In this document: in pieces, positions 51,628-60,318 of the stretch
Layout of the letters: each line of letters starts with the position of its first letter
Numbering within the stretch: the stretch's first letter is position 1
DNA from: Stenotrophomonas indicatrix
GTDB lineage: Bacteria; Pseudomonadota; Gammaproteobacteria; Xanthomonadales; Xanthomonadaceae
Direction: 5' to 3'
Assembly (NCBI RefSeq): GCF_002750975.1
Contig: NZ_PEJS01000001.1
Span: forward strand, 1,984,001 to 2,048,000
Length of the DNA stretch: 64,000 nucleotides
Program-made: the position numbers and the translations under genes
The notes under the pieces: model-generated
The model's database searches: none
The model's input: the letters and a program-made list of their open reading frames with translations, nothing else
What the model was told of the DNA's origin: nothing

Positions 51628-54387
51628 ATGAGCCTGCTCAACGCCTGGTTCAACGCCTTCCTGCGCAGCCGTCGCGCGGGCAACCTGTTCGGTCGTCGCG
51701 CGATGCCCGAAGCCGGGTATGGCCGTGGCAGCACGCAGGCCGCGCCCACCGCGCTCACTGCTGGACTGCTCGCGCTTGCACAGGGCAGCGAAGCCGATGC
51801 GCTGGCCACCCTGCAGTCACATGTCGATGGTCTCAGCCCGCACGAGGCCGAAGAGCGCCTGCTGCGCTTCGGCCCCAACGAGGTCGATCACGAGAAGCCG
51901 CTGCCGTGGTGGCGCCATCTGTGGCAGTGCTATCGCAACCCGTTCAACCTGCTGCTGACGGTGCTTGCGGCCGTGTCCTGGCTGACCGAAGACGCCAAGG
52001 CGACGGTGGTGATCGGTGCGATGGTGGTGCTGTCCACCCTGATCCGCTTCGTGCAGGAGGGGCGCTCCAACCGCGCCGCCGAACGGCTGAAGGCGCTGGT
52101 AGGCAACACCGCCCGCGTGCTGCGCCGCGCTGCGGGCACCGAGGCGGCGGAGGTGGCCGACCAGTATTTCGGCGCACAGCTGCACAGCCGGCGGCCGGCA
52201 CGGCTGCTGGACCTGCCCATCCGCGACCTGGTACCGGGTGACCATATCGTGCTGTCGGCCGGCGACATGATCCCGGCTGACTGCCGCGTGCTCGCCGCCA
52301 AGGATCTGTTTGTCGCACAGGCGGCGATGACCGGCGAATCGCTGCCGGTGGAGAAGTTCGTGCAGCCGGGCAACGCCGACGCCGGCCTGATGGAACAGGC
52401 CAACCTGTTGTTCATGGGTACCAATGTGGTGTCCGGCACGGCAACAGCACTGGTGCTGGCCACCGGCAACACCAGCTACTTCGGCACCCTCGCCCAGCGC
52501 AGCAGTGCCAGCGATCGCGCGCCGACGGCATTCCAGGCCGGGGTCAACAGTGTCAGCTGGCTGCTGATCCGCTTTGCCCTGGTGATGGTGCCGTTCGTGC
52601 TGCTGGTCAATGGCTGGACCAAGGGCGACTGGACAGAAGCGTTCCTGTTCGCGCTGTCGGTGGCAGTCGGCCTGACCCCGGAAATGCTGCCGATGATCGT
52701 CACCTCCACCCTGGCCAAGGGCGCGGTGCTGCTGTCGCGGCGCAAGGTGATCGTCAAGCGCCTGGACGCGATCCAGAACTTCGGTGCGATGGAAGTGCTG
52801 TGCACCGACAAGACCGGCACCCTCACCCAGGACAAGATCGCACTGGAGCGGCACACCGATGTGTTCGGGCAGGATTCGGAGGATGTGCTGACCTTCGCCT
52901 ACCTCAACAGCCACTTCCAGACCGGCCTGATCAACCTGCTGGATCGTGCGGTGCTGGAGCATGTGGAGCTGCAGAGCTCGCTGCGCCTGTCGCAGGACTA
53001 CCGCAAGGTCGATGAGATCCCGTTCGACTTCGAGCGCCGCCGCATGTCGGTGGTGGTATCCGAGCGCGAGGACCATCACGAATTGATCTGCAAGGGCGCG
53101 GTGGAGGAAATGCTGGCGGTGTGCAGCACCGTGCGCGAGAACGGCAAGGATATGCCGCTGGATGAGCAGCGCCTGGCCCGGGTGCGGCAGACCACCGAGG
53201 AACTGAACGAACAGGGCCTGCGCGTGGTGGCGGTGGCGATGAAGGAAACCTCCGCCAGCCAGACGGTCTACTCGCAGGCCGACGAGCGGGATCTGACCCT
53301 GGTGGGCTATGTGGCCTTCCTCGATCCGCCGAAGGAATCCGCTGCTCAAGCACTGCAGGCGCTGGCCGCGCATGGTGTGGAAGTGAAAGTGTTCACCGGC
53401 GACAACGAACTGGTCACCGCGAGGATATGCGCCCAGGTCGGCCTGGACGCCGACACGATCGTGACCGGCCCGCAGATCGAGCGCATGGACGACGCTGCCG
53501 TGGCGCGTGCACTGCAGGAGCACCGCGTGTTCGCCCGCCTCACGCCCCTGCACAAGGAACGGCTGGTGCGCGAGCTGCGCGCGCAGGGCAAGGTGGTCGG
53601 CTTTCTCGGCGATGGCATCAACGATGCTCCCGCACTGCGCGCCGCCGATATCGGCATCAGCGTGGACAGTGCGGTGGACATCGCCAAGGAGGCCGCCGAC
53701 ATCATCCTGCTGGAAAAGAACCTGATGGTGCTGGAGGAAGGTGTCATCCAGGGGCGGCGCACCTTCAGCAACATGCTCAAGTACATCCGCATGACCGCCA
53801 GCTCCAATTTCGGCAACGTGTTCTCGGTGCTGGTGGCCTCGGCGTTCCTGCCCTTCCTGCCGATGTTGCCGCTGCAGCTGCTGGTGCAGAACCTGCTGTA
53901 TGACATCTCGCAGATCGCCATTCCGTTCGACAACGTGGATGAGGAGCTGGTGCGCAGGCCGCTGAAGTGGAACCCGGCGGACATCGGCCGCTTCATGGTG
54001 TTCTTCGGTCCGATCAGCTCGATCTTCGACCTCAGCTGCTTCGCCCTGATGTGGTACGTGTTCGATGCACGCACGCCGGCCGACCAGGGCCTGTTCCAGT
54101 CGGGCTGGTTCGTGGTCGGGCTGCTGACCCAGACGCTGATCGTGCACATGATCCGCACGCCCAAGGTACCGTTCCTGCAGAGCATCGCCGCGCCGCCGCT
54201 GCTGCTGATGACCGGGGCGATCATGGCCATCGGCGTGATCCTGCCGATGAGCCCGCTGGCCGGCCACTTCAAGCTGCAAGCATTGCCGGCCGGCTACTGG
54301 CCGTTCCTGGTGGCGATCCTGTTCGGCTATGCGGTGCTGACCACCGCGCTGAAGAAGCTCTACATCCGTCGCTACGGCTGGCAGTAA
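51628..54387 (+). CDS. mgtA: Magnesium-importing P-type ATPase
   Basis: 919 residues, ATG 51628 with AAGAGGA upstream. P-type motifs: TGES in AAMTGESLPVEKF, the phosphorylation loop CTDKTGTLTQDK (D394), KGAVEEM in the nucleotide domain, GDGINDAPALRAADIGISVD, and the type IIIB ending with LPLQLLVQNLLYDISQIAIP. It keeps the FDNVDEE segment typical of MgtA/MgtB. It moves Mg into the cytoplasm and is usually induced by low Mg. Confidence 0.95.
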   Translation: MSLLNAWFNAFLRSRRAGNLFGRRAMPEAGYGRGSTQAAPTALTAGLLALAQGSEADALATLQSHVDGLSPHEAEERLLRFGPNEVDHEKPLPWWRHLWQCYRNPFNLLLTVLAAVSWLTEDAKATVVIGAMVVLSTLIRFVQEGRSNRAAERLKALVGNTARVLRRAAGTEAAEVADQYFGAQLHSRRPARLLDLPIRDLVPGDHIVLSAGDMIPADCRVLAAKDLFVAQAAMTGESLPVEKFVQPGNADAGLMEQANLLFMGTNVVSGTATALVLATGNTSYFGTLAQRSSASDRAPTAFQAGVNSVSWLLIRFALVMVPFVLLVNGWTKGDWTEAFLFALSVAVGLTPEMLPMIVTSTLAKGAVLLSRRKVIVKRLDAIQNFGAMEVLCTDKTGTLTQDKIALERHTDVFGQDSEDVLTFAYLNSHFQTGLINLLDRAVLEHVELQSSLRLSQDYRKVDEIPFDFERRRMSVVVSEREDHHELICKGAVEEMLAVCSTVRENGKDMPLDEQRLARVRQTTEELNEQGLRVVAVAMKETSASQTVYSQADERDLTLVGYVAFLDPPKESAAQALQALAAHGVEVKVFTGDNELVTARICAQVGLDADTIVTGPQIERMDDAAVARALQEHRVFARLTPLHKERLVRELRAQGKVVGFLGDGINDAPALRAADIGISVDSAVDIAKEAADIILLEKNLMVLEEGVIQGRRTFSNMLKYIRMTASSNFGNVFSVLVASAFLPFLPMLPLQLLVQNLLYDISQIAIPFDNVDEELVRRPLKWNPADIGRFMVFFGPISSIFDLSCFALMWYVFDARTPADQGLFQSGWFVVGLLTQTLIVHMIRTPKVPFLQSIAAPPLLLMTGAIMAIGVILPMSPLAGHFKLQALPAGYWPFLVAILFGYAVLTTALKKLYIRRYGWQ

Positions 54388-54412
54388 GCGCATCGGCGCA
54401 GGGAGAACCCTC

Positions 54413-55150
54413 ATGGACTTCAACCCCCACCTGCCCGCGTTCAACGCGGGCGCCACCCTCAGCTCGCTGATCAGCCTGTCCGTCGCCTTCGTGTTGGGTG
54501 CACTGATCGGCCTGGAGCGGCAGTTCCGCCAGCGCACCGCCGGCCTGCGCACCAATACGCTGGTAGCGGTGGGCGCAGCGGTGTTCGTCGACCTGGCCGT
54601 GCGCTTCCACGACCTGTACGGCGGGCCACCGTCACCACTGCACGTGGTGGCCTACGTGATCTCCGGCGTCGGCTTCCTCGGTGCCGGCGCGATCATGAAG
54701 GATGGCGCCCAGGTGTCGGGCCTGAACACCGCCGCCACGCTGTGGGGCTCGGCGGCGGTCGGCGCCTGCGCCGGCATCAAGCTGCTGCCTGAAGCGGTAC
54801 TGGCTGCGGTGTTCGTGCTGGCTGCCAACACCCTGCTGCGGCCGGTGGTGAACCGCATCCAGCGGCAACCGCTGCCGGAAGCGTTCAGCGAGGCCACCTA
54901 TGCCATCAACGTGGTCTGTCAGCGTGAGCAGCAGGCCGAGGTGCTGGACCGGCTGCTGCTGTTGCTGGAGCAGGCGCAGTACCCGGTACGCGCGGTCGAC
55001 CAGCGGCCGTTCGGCGAGCGCGATGTCGAGATCGAAGCGGTGCTGTACGCCACCACGGTCGATGGCGCTGAACTGGATGCAGTGCTGGCAACGCTGGCCG
55101 CCACGCCGGGCGTGCTGCAGGGATTCTGGAACGCCAGCCTGGAGGAGTAG
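54413..55150 (+). CDS. mgtC: MgtC/SapB-family protein
   Basis: 245 residues. The N-terminal membrane domain is typical of MgtC: VLGALIGLERQFRQRTAGLR, TNTLVAVGAAVFVDLAV, GVGFLGAGAIMKDGAQVSGL and NTAATLWGSAAVGACAGI. A C-terminal ACT-like cytoplasmic domain follows (ATYAINVVCQREQQAEVLDR). In Salmonella MgtC inhibits the F-ATPase and aids growth at low Mg; here it follows mgtA by 25 bases. Its TAG stop forms part of the first GTAG palindrome downstream. Confidence 0.93.
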   Translation: MDFNPHLPAFNAGATLSSLISLSVAFVLGALIGLERQFRQRTAGLRTNTLVAVGAAVFVDLAVRFHDLYGGPPSPLHVVAYVISGVGFLGAGAIMKDGAQVSGLNTAATLWGSAAVGACAGIKLLPEAVLAAVFVLAANTLLRPVVNRIQRQPLPEAFSEATYAINVVCQREQQAEVLDRLLLLLEQAQYPVRAVDQRPFGERDVEIEAVLYATTVDGAELDAVLATLAATPGVLQGFWNASLEE

Positions 55151-55222
55151 TGCCGGCCGCTGGCCGGCAACCTCATGAACTGCGGGAACACCCTGCAGAT
55201 GCCGGCCAGCGGCTGGCACTAC
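55147..55222. repeat. Inverted pair of SMAG (GTAG) palindromes
   Basis: Unit 1 (55147-55169) is GTAG plus the hairpin TGCCGGCCGCTGGCCGGCA. Unit 2 (55200-55222) is the same in reverse, TGCCGGCCAGCGGCTGGCA followed by CTAC-type end. Units with a GTAG end and a near-perfect hairpin are the SMAG family typical of S. maltophilia. The GTAG of unit 1 supplies the mgtC stop codon. Confidence 0.85.
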
Positions 55223-55240
55223 CCTGCATCTCTCTGGCGC

Positions 55241-55264
55241 ATGCCGACCAAGGTCGGCATCTAC
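55241..55264 (-). repeat. Third SMAG-like palindrome
   Basis: ATGCCGACC-AA-GGTCGGCAT followed by CTAC, that is GTAG read on the minus strand. It has a different stem sequence from the inverted pair and so belongs to another SMAG subgroup. Confidence 0.8.
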
Positions 55265-55312
55265 TGAACAGCGCTTTGCTATCCTTTCCACCCACGCCAG
55301 GGAGCTATCCCG

Positions 55313-56371
55313 ATGCCATCGTTGTCGCCCCGCCGCCCGCTGGTCGTGCTGGCCCTGATCATCGTGATGGCGGCCATCTTCCTGGTCGATACGGTTACCG
55401 ACTACGCCGTTGCCGCCGCCTGCTTCTACGCGGCGGTCATTCTCGCAGCGTCGCGGCGGCTGCCCGGGCGCGGCCTCATCGCCCTTGCGGCAGTCTGCAT
55501 CGCATTGACCGGCCTCAGCTTCTTCCTGACCCGCTTCGGCACCTACCGCATCGGCCTGGTCAATTCAGCGATCGGCATGCTGGTGATCGGCATCACCACC
55601 TACCTGGCATTGAAGATGGAAGCGGCCAAGGCCGCGGTGCAGGATGCACAGGCGCGCCTGCTGCGGGTGGCCCGCGCCTCCACCGTCGGCGAGCTGACCA
55701 CCTCCATCGCACATGAAGTGAACCAGCCGCTGGCGGCCATCGCCAGCAGCGCCGAAGCCAGCCAGCGCTGGTTGGCCCAGGAACCGCCGAACCTGGACAA
55801 GGCGCGCCAGACCATCGCCCGCATCGTCGCCGACGCCCATCGCGCCAGTGACGTGATTGCCCGCATCCGTGGCCTGACCCAAGGCGCCGCGCCAGAGCGC
55901 CAGGCCTTCGACCTCAACCTGGCCGTGGAGGAAATGCTGGCACTCTCGCGCAGCGAACTGGAACAGCATGGTGTGACGGTGGCGCTGGTGCTGGGCAGCG
56001 ACCTGCCACCCGCCCACGCCGATCGCGTGCAGGTGCAGCAGGTGATCGGCAACCTCATCCTCAACGCCGTCGATGCGATGTCGGACACGCCCGTAAGCGA
56101 GCGCAGGCTGTCCCTGGTAACAGCGTACGATGGCCGCGGCCACGTCAGCCTGAGCGTGCGCGATCGTGGTGTCGGCCTGCCCTCGGAGCAGATTGACCGC
56201 GTATTCGATGCATTCTGGACCACCAAGGCGAACGGCCTCGGCCTGGGCCTCAGCCTGAGCCGCTCCATGATCGAGGCCAACGGCGGCCATATCCGCGCCG
56301 AACGACCGGCCGGTGGCGGCGCCTGCTTCATCTTCGAGCTGCCCACGGCCACGGAGGCTGCGCATGCGTAA
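55313..56371 (+). CDS. Membrane sensor histidine kinase (FixL-like)
   Basis: 352 residues. Three to four N-terminal membrane helices (about 9-100) contain the sensing part; no PAS domain is seen. A HisKA follows with H134 in LTTSIAHEVNQPLAAIASSA, the NQPL form typical of FixL/DctB kinases, then a HATPase (NLILNAVDAMSD, DRGVGLPSEQIDRVFDAFWT, GLGLGLSLSRSMIEANGGHI). It overlaps the response-regulator gene by 8 bases. Confidence 0.92.
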   Translation: MPSLSPRRPLVVLALIIVMAAIFLVDTVTDYAVAAACFYAAVILAASRRLPGRGLIALAAVCIALTGLSFFLTRFGTYRIGLVNSAIGMLVIGITTYLALKMEAAKAAVQDAQARLLRVARASTVGELTTSIAHEVNQPLAAIASSAEASQRWLAQEPPNLDKARQTIARIVADAHRASDVIARIRGLTQGAAPERQAFDLNLAVEEMLALSRSELEQHGVTVALVLGSDLPPAHADRVQVQQVIGNLILNAVDAMSDTPVSERRLSLVTAYDGRGHVSLSVRDRGVGLPSEQIDRVFDAFWTTKANGLGLGLSLSRSMIEANGGHIRAERPAGGGACFIFELPTATEAAHA

Positions 56372-57005
56372 GCCCACCACAACACCTATGGAACCGTCAC
56401 CGATCGTCTACGTGATCGACGACGACGCCTCGGTGCGCGCCGCGCTGGAGGACCTGCTGGCCTCGATGGGCCTGCAGGTGCGGGCCTTCGCCTCCACCGG
56501 GGAATTCCTTGCCCACCCGCGGGACGACGCTCCGTCATGCCTGGTGCTGGACGTGCGCATGCCCGGGCAGAGCGGACTGGATTTCCATCGCAGCATGGCC
56601 AGCCACGATCTGCACCTGCCGGTGGTGTTCATCACCGGCCACGGCGATATCGCCATGGGCGTCAATGCGATCAAGGACGGCGCCATCGAATTCCTGACCA
56701 AGCCGTTCCGCGACCAGGAACTGCTGGACGCGATCCACAGGGGCATCGGGATCGATCGCCAGCGGCGCCGCGAGGGTGATGCGCTGGGCGCGTTGCAGCT
56801 GCGCTGGGGCACCTTGAACGCCGGCGAGCGCGAGGTGGTTGCCGGCGTGGTGCGCGGTCGCCTGAACAAGCAGATCGCCGCCGACCTGGGGGTCAGCGAG
56901 ATCACCGTGAAGGTGCGTCGCGCGCAGGTCATGCGCAAGATGGAAGCACGCACGCTGGTCGATCTGGTGCGCATGTACGACCGGCTGCAGGCCGCTGCGC
57001 CATGA
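56364..57005 (+). CDS. FixJ-family response regulator
   Basis: 213 residues from ATG 56364; ATG 56388 also fits. The receiver has an acidic pocket YVIDDDASVR, phospho-acceptor D63 in LVLDVRMPGQSGLDF, and TGHGDIAMGVNAIKDGAIEF with LTKPF, as in FixJ. The LuxR-type HTH is AGVVRGRLNKQIAADLGVSE followed by ITVKVRRAQVMRKM. It would be activated by the kinase just upstream; its targets are unknown. Confidence 0.93.
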   Translation: MRKPTTTPMEPSPIVYVIDDDASVRAALEDLLASMGLQVRAFASTGEFLAHPRDDAPSCLVLDVRMPGQSGLDFHRSMASHDLHLPVVFITGHGDIAMGVNAIKDGAIEFLTKPFRDQELLDAIHRGIGIDRQRRREGDALGALQLRWGTLNAGEREVVAGVVRGRLNKQIAADLGVSEITVKVRRAQVMRKMEARTLVDLVRMYDRLQAAAP

Positions 57006-57181
57006 CCGCCTGCGTGGCCCTGCTGCGCGCGGCCAATGTCGGCGACACCAGCGAGCTGTTCATCCATTGCGGCGATGGCATGGCCGCTTCACGCCTTCGC
57101 GTACCCTGCATCACACACGGCACGGCACGCAACCTCAACACCGTGGGCAAGCTGGCGATGATGGCCGCTGCCCTTCGCTGA
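57002..57181 (+). pseudogene. Internally deleted DUF1697 remnant
   Basis: ATG 57002 overlaps the FixJ-like gene's stop and opens a 59-residue frame. It begins MTACVALLRAANVGDT, the DUF1697 start (VALLRGINVGG), and passes straight into SELFIHCGDGMAASRL and ITHGTARNLNTVGKLAMMAA, the DUF1697 end (GMGRSKL...TARNWNTVxxL). Intact family members are about 180 residues, so the middle two thirds are missing without loss of frame. It is most likely a non-functional leftover. Confidence 0.75.
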
Positions 57182-57191
57182 GCTGGGGCCG

Positions 57192-58370
57192 TTACGTGCG
57201 CGCCGCTGCGATGTTCCGTTTCAACCGTGTATCGGCCAGCCCCACCACCAGCAGCACGATGCTGGTCAGCCACCCTGCCGCCAGCAGGTGCATCCATGGC
57301 AGCACGAAGCCGAGCACGACCAGAACCCCTGCCCCCACCAGGTGCGAGCGCGGCACGCGGCCGTAGACAGCCCGCTTGTACAGTGCGCTGCCCAGCAGGT
57401 AGATGAGCGGCCCTGCTGCCAGCATCGCGGCATACGCCAGGGTCACCCTCGCCTCCGGTTCGTCCATCACCAGGTCGTTGCCGACGGCGGTGGCGATGAT
57501 GCCGGCGATCAGCAGCGCGTGCACGTAGTGGAAGTAGGCGCCGATGCGGCCCGGGTCGTCGGAACGGGTGATGGTGTCGGTGGCGTCGCGGCTGGAGATG
57601 CCGAAGTACAGCCACCACATCGCGATCGTACCGGCAAAGGTCGCCAGCACTGCCGACACCACCGCGCCACTCCAGTGCCCCACCTCGCTCAGCACGCCGC
57701 CGGTTGCCAGCAACGTCTCACCCAATGCGACGATCACGAACAACTGGCAGCGCTCGGCCAGGTGCCCACCTTCGATGGTCCACTCGCGGGTACGCGAACG
57801 GCCAAGGCCCGGAAACGCGAAGCCGAACATCGGCGAGATGTACTCGCAGGCGACAGCCACCGCCCACAATGCCAGCCGCGCATTGCCCTCGACCGATGCA
57901 CCGGCCAGCCAGAAGCAGGCCGAAACGCTGACCCAGGCCAGCATGCGCCTGAAGTTGGCGGCCAGCGGGTGCGAGCGCCCTACTTCCAGCAGCACAAACA
58001 GCGTCCGCCCTACCTGCATCGTGGCGTAGGCACCGGCGAACATCCAGGCGCGACCGGCAAAGGCCTCCGGGATGGACGAAGACATCAGCAACGCCAGCAG
58101 CATCGTGACGAACAACAGGCCACGGATACGCGGCGCCTCCGGGTCGAACCAGTTGCTGACCCAGCACGCGTACTGCCAGCCAAGCCAGACCGCGAACCAC
58201 AGCACCAGCGTCTGCAACACGCCCAGCAGACCCAGGTGGTGCAGCAGGTGGTGACTGAGCTGGGTAACAGCGAACACATAGACCAGGTCGAAGAACAGTT
58301 CTTCGTAGGTCACCCGTGCATGATGGCCGTCGCGACGACGCAGGGCAGGAAGACGGGGCGTTGCCGGCAT
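57192..58370 (-). CDS. ltrA: Low-temperature-requirement A (LtrA) family membrane protein
   Basis: 392 residues. The LtrA start VTYEELFFDLVYVFAVTQLS is followed by ten or more membrane helices, with WLYFGISSRDATDTITRSDD and IGAYFHYVHALLIAGIIATA typical of the family. It takes its name from a Listeria gene needed for growth in the cold; the biochemical role is not established. It is convergent with the DUF1697 remnant. Confidence 0.9.
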   Translation of the reverse strand: MPATPRLPALRRRDGHHARVTYEELFFDLVYVFAVTQLSHHLLHHLGLLGVLQTLVLWFAVWLGWQYACWVSNWFDPEAPRIRGLLFVTMLLALLMSSSIPEAFAGRAWMFAGAYATMQVGRTLFVLLEVGRSHPLAANFRRMLAWVSVSACFWLAGASVEGNARLALWAVAVACEYISPMFGFAFPGLGRSRTREWTIEGGHLAERCQLFVIVALGETLLATGGVLSEVGHWSGAVVSAVLATFAGTIAMWWLYFGISSRDATDTITRSDDPGRIGAYFHYVHALLIAGIIATAVGNDLVMDEPEARVTLAYAAMLAAGPLIYLLGSALYKRAVYGRVPRSHLVGAGVLVVLGFVLPWMHLLAAGWLTSIVLLVVGLADTRLKRNIAAART

Positions 58371-58384
58371 CACGGATCCTCGGT

Positions 58385-58651
58385 TCAGCGGCCCAGCCGC
58401 CAGAAGATGACACCGGCCACCAGCGCCGGCACGGCAAACACCAGCAGCAGGATCGGCAACTCCTCGCGCACCGTATAGCCCGCCCGGCTGACCCCCACCC
58501 ACATGTTGGCCACCGATACCAGCAGCCAGGTGCCGATGAAGGCCAGCAGCGCCGTTGGCAGCTGGGGGCTGCTTGTGCTCCAGAGCCTGCCGAACAGCGC
58601 GAAGACGGCCAGCAGCAGGAACCCGCCGACGATCACCAGAAGCACGTGCAT
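58385..58651 (-). CDS. Small membrane protein upstream of ltrA
   Basis: 88 residues from ATG 58651, preceded by GGGGAGAG. Three hydrophobic segments (VLLVIVGGFLLLAVFALFGR, LPTALLAFIGTWLLVSVANM, LPILLLVFAVPALVAGVIFW). It ends 14 bases before ltrA on the same strand, so the two probably form an operon. No family recognised. Confidence 0.75.
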   Translation of the reverse strand: MHVLLVIVGGFLLLAVFALFGRLWSTSSPQLPTALLAFIGTWLLVSVANMWVGVSRAGYTVREELPILLLVFAVPALVAGVIFWRLGR

Positions 58652-58771
58652 GGTCACTCTCCCCGATGGCTGCCCTGCAGCCTATCTGCGGCCGAGTGTG
58701 CGCTGCAGAGGGTGATCGTGGATTCACTTTCCGGGCACCGCGAACAATCCCGTCGTCGCTCATCCGATAGC

Positions 58772-58792
58772 AAATGCGAACAGTTCCCATTA
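58772..58792. promoter_or_regulatory. Fur-like inverted repeat before the sigma-receptor triad
   Basis: AAATGCGAA-CAG-TTCCCATTA pairs at 7 of 9 positions and resembles half of a Fur box (AATGxGAAxxxTTCxCATT). It is flanked by GATAG and CTATC, which extend the symmetry. It lies about 66 bases before the sigma-factor ATG, in a 206-base divergent gap. Confidence 0.55.
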
Positions 58793-58857
58793 CTATCGTG
58801 GCGCCGCGCAGGGCTGGCCCTGCCTGGCACCCCTTCCTGCCTGCGCCGCTCTCCCGG

Positions 58858-59391
58858 ATGTCCACGCCACCGCACTCCCCGCCACCTGTGCTGCCGTTGG
58901 TGTCCTCGCTGGTGCGCCACTATGAGGATCTGGTGGATTACCTGCGCCGTCGCTTCGCCTCACCCGGGCTGGCTCGCGAGGTGGTGCACGACGTCTGCGT
59001 ACGCCTGCTGGAGCGCCCCGAACCGGCCGGCGTGCGCCAGCCGATCGCGCTGCTGCGACGGATGGCGCATGACGCGGCGGTTGATCGCTGCCGTGCTGAA
59101 GACCTGCGCCGCCAGTGGGTGGAACCCCGTGCCGAACTGCCCGATGCCGCCTGCGAAGGTGCCGGCCCGGCCAGACAGGCCGTTGCCGCGCAGGAACTGG
59201 CACAGCTTGTCGACGTCATCCGTGCGATGCCCTGTCGACGCCGCCAGGTGTTCATCCTGCACAAGATCCATGACGTTCCGCAGGCCGCGGTTGCCCGCCG
59301 CATGGGCATCGGCCTGAAGGCGGTCGAGCGGCATCTGCGGTTGGCGATGGTCGATTGCCGGCAGGCGCTGCCGGTGAGGGCGCTGACGTGA
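58858..59391 (+). CDS. FecI-type ECF sigma factor
   Basis: 177 residues from ATG 58858. Region 2: HYEDLVDYLRRRFASPGLAR, EVVHDVCVRLLERP, RQPIALLRRMAHDAAVDRCR. Region 4: MPCRRRQVFILHKIHDVPQA, AVARRMGIGLKAVERHLRLA. It is the length and type of sigma factors that act with FecR and a signalling TonB receptor, here in the same order. Iron control is suggested by the Fur-like box upstream. Confidence 0.9.
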   Translation: MSTPPHSPPPVLPLVSSLVRHYEDLVDYLRRRFASPGLAREVVHDVCVRLLERPEPAGVRQPIALLRRMAHDAAVDRCRAEDLRRQWVEPRAELPDAACEGAGPARQAVAAQELAQLVDVIRAMPCRRRQVFILHKIHDVPQAAVARRMGIGLKAVERHLRLAMVDCRQALPVRALT

Positions 59392-60248
59392 CAGCGCCCC
59401 CTCGCCCGCGCCCTCCACTCACGGACAAGGCCGGCACGCCTTCGCCTGATCGTCTGCTGGAGCAACATCGGGACACCCTCAAGGCACTGTTTCCGGTACC
59501 CGATCCGGCGCAACTGTATCGCCCCCACCGCAGCCGGCAGATCGGCGGGGCTGCGCTCTGCCTGCTGCTGGTGGCTGGACTGGGCGGGCTTTACGCTGTC
59601 GATCCCGGCTGGCAACAGCACGATTACCGGACGGTCACCGGCCAACGTCGCAACGTGCTGCTGGCCGATGGCAGCCGTATCCAGCTGGATGCGGGCAGCC
59701 ATCTGCAGGTGCGCAGCCATCTGCGTTCGCGCCGCGTGGTGCTGGTCTCCGGACGCGCCCGCTTCGAGGTGGCGCCCTCGCGCTGGCGCCGGTTCCAGGT
59801 CGATGCCGGGCCCGTGCAGGTGCGCAACTACGGCACGGTGTTCGACGTGGAGCGACGCGGTGACCGCAGTGAAGTCCGCCTGTGGCGAGGCAAGGTCGGC
59901 GTGCGCGTTGCTGGCCGTGACGGCGAGCAGCACCTGCAGCCTGGCCAGCAGCTGCTGGCAGGGACAGGGCCGGTCCAGCTGCCGCAGCCGATCGCCACTG
60001 GCAGCGGGGAATGGACGCAGGGCCGACTGCAGTTCGCGCAGGCCCCGCTGGGCGAGGTGGTACGCAGCCTGCAGCGCTATCACCACGGCGCAATCGTACT
60101 GGACGAACCCGGACTGGCCACGCTGCAGGTATCGGGCGTGTTCGATGGCGACCATGCCGCCACCGCGCTGGCGCTGCTGCCGGAGATCCTGCCCGTCGCC
60201 GTCCACGTCCGCGGCGACGGCAGCGTGCACATCTCCGCACGCCACTGA
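59388..60248 (+). CDS. FecR-family anti-sigma / signal transducer
   Basis: 286 residues from GTG 59388 (GTGA overlap). One membrane helix near 45-65 (GGAALCLLLVAGLGGLYAVD). The FecR domain is RNVLLADGSRIQLDAGSHLQ, VVLVSGRARFEVAPS, VRNYGTVFDVERRGDRSEVR and VRLWRGKVGV. The C-terminal STN-contact region is GRLQFAQAPLGEVVRSLQRY. The cytoplasmic part is short and Pro-rich rather than a classical DUF4880 domain. It passes the signal from the receptor to the sigma factor. Confidence 0.9.
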   Translation: MTAPPRPRPPLTDKAGTPSPDRLLEQHRDTLKALFPVPDPAQLYRPHRSRQIGGAALCLLLVAGLGGLYAVDPGWQQHDYRTVTGQRRNVLLADGSRIQLDAGSHLQVRSHLRSRRVVLVSGRARFEVAPSRWRRFQVDAGPVQVRNYGTVFDVERRGDRSEVRLWRGKVGVRVAGRDGEQHLQPGQQLLAGTGPVQLPQPIATGSGEWTQGRLQFAQAPLGEVVRSLQRYHHGAIVLDEPGLATLQVSGVFDGDHAATALALLPEILPVAVHVRGDGSVHISARH

Positions 60249-60318
60249 ATTCGGCACCGAGGGTGGGTTATGGCCCTGCTCATACGGCTGCTGCATGAAC
60301 CCCTCTGAAGGACCCCGC

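Noticed and set aside
51817-54555. Long minus-strand frame opposite mgtA
   Set aside because: It is a shadow frame. All P-type ATPase motifs are on the plus strand.
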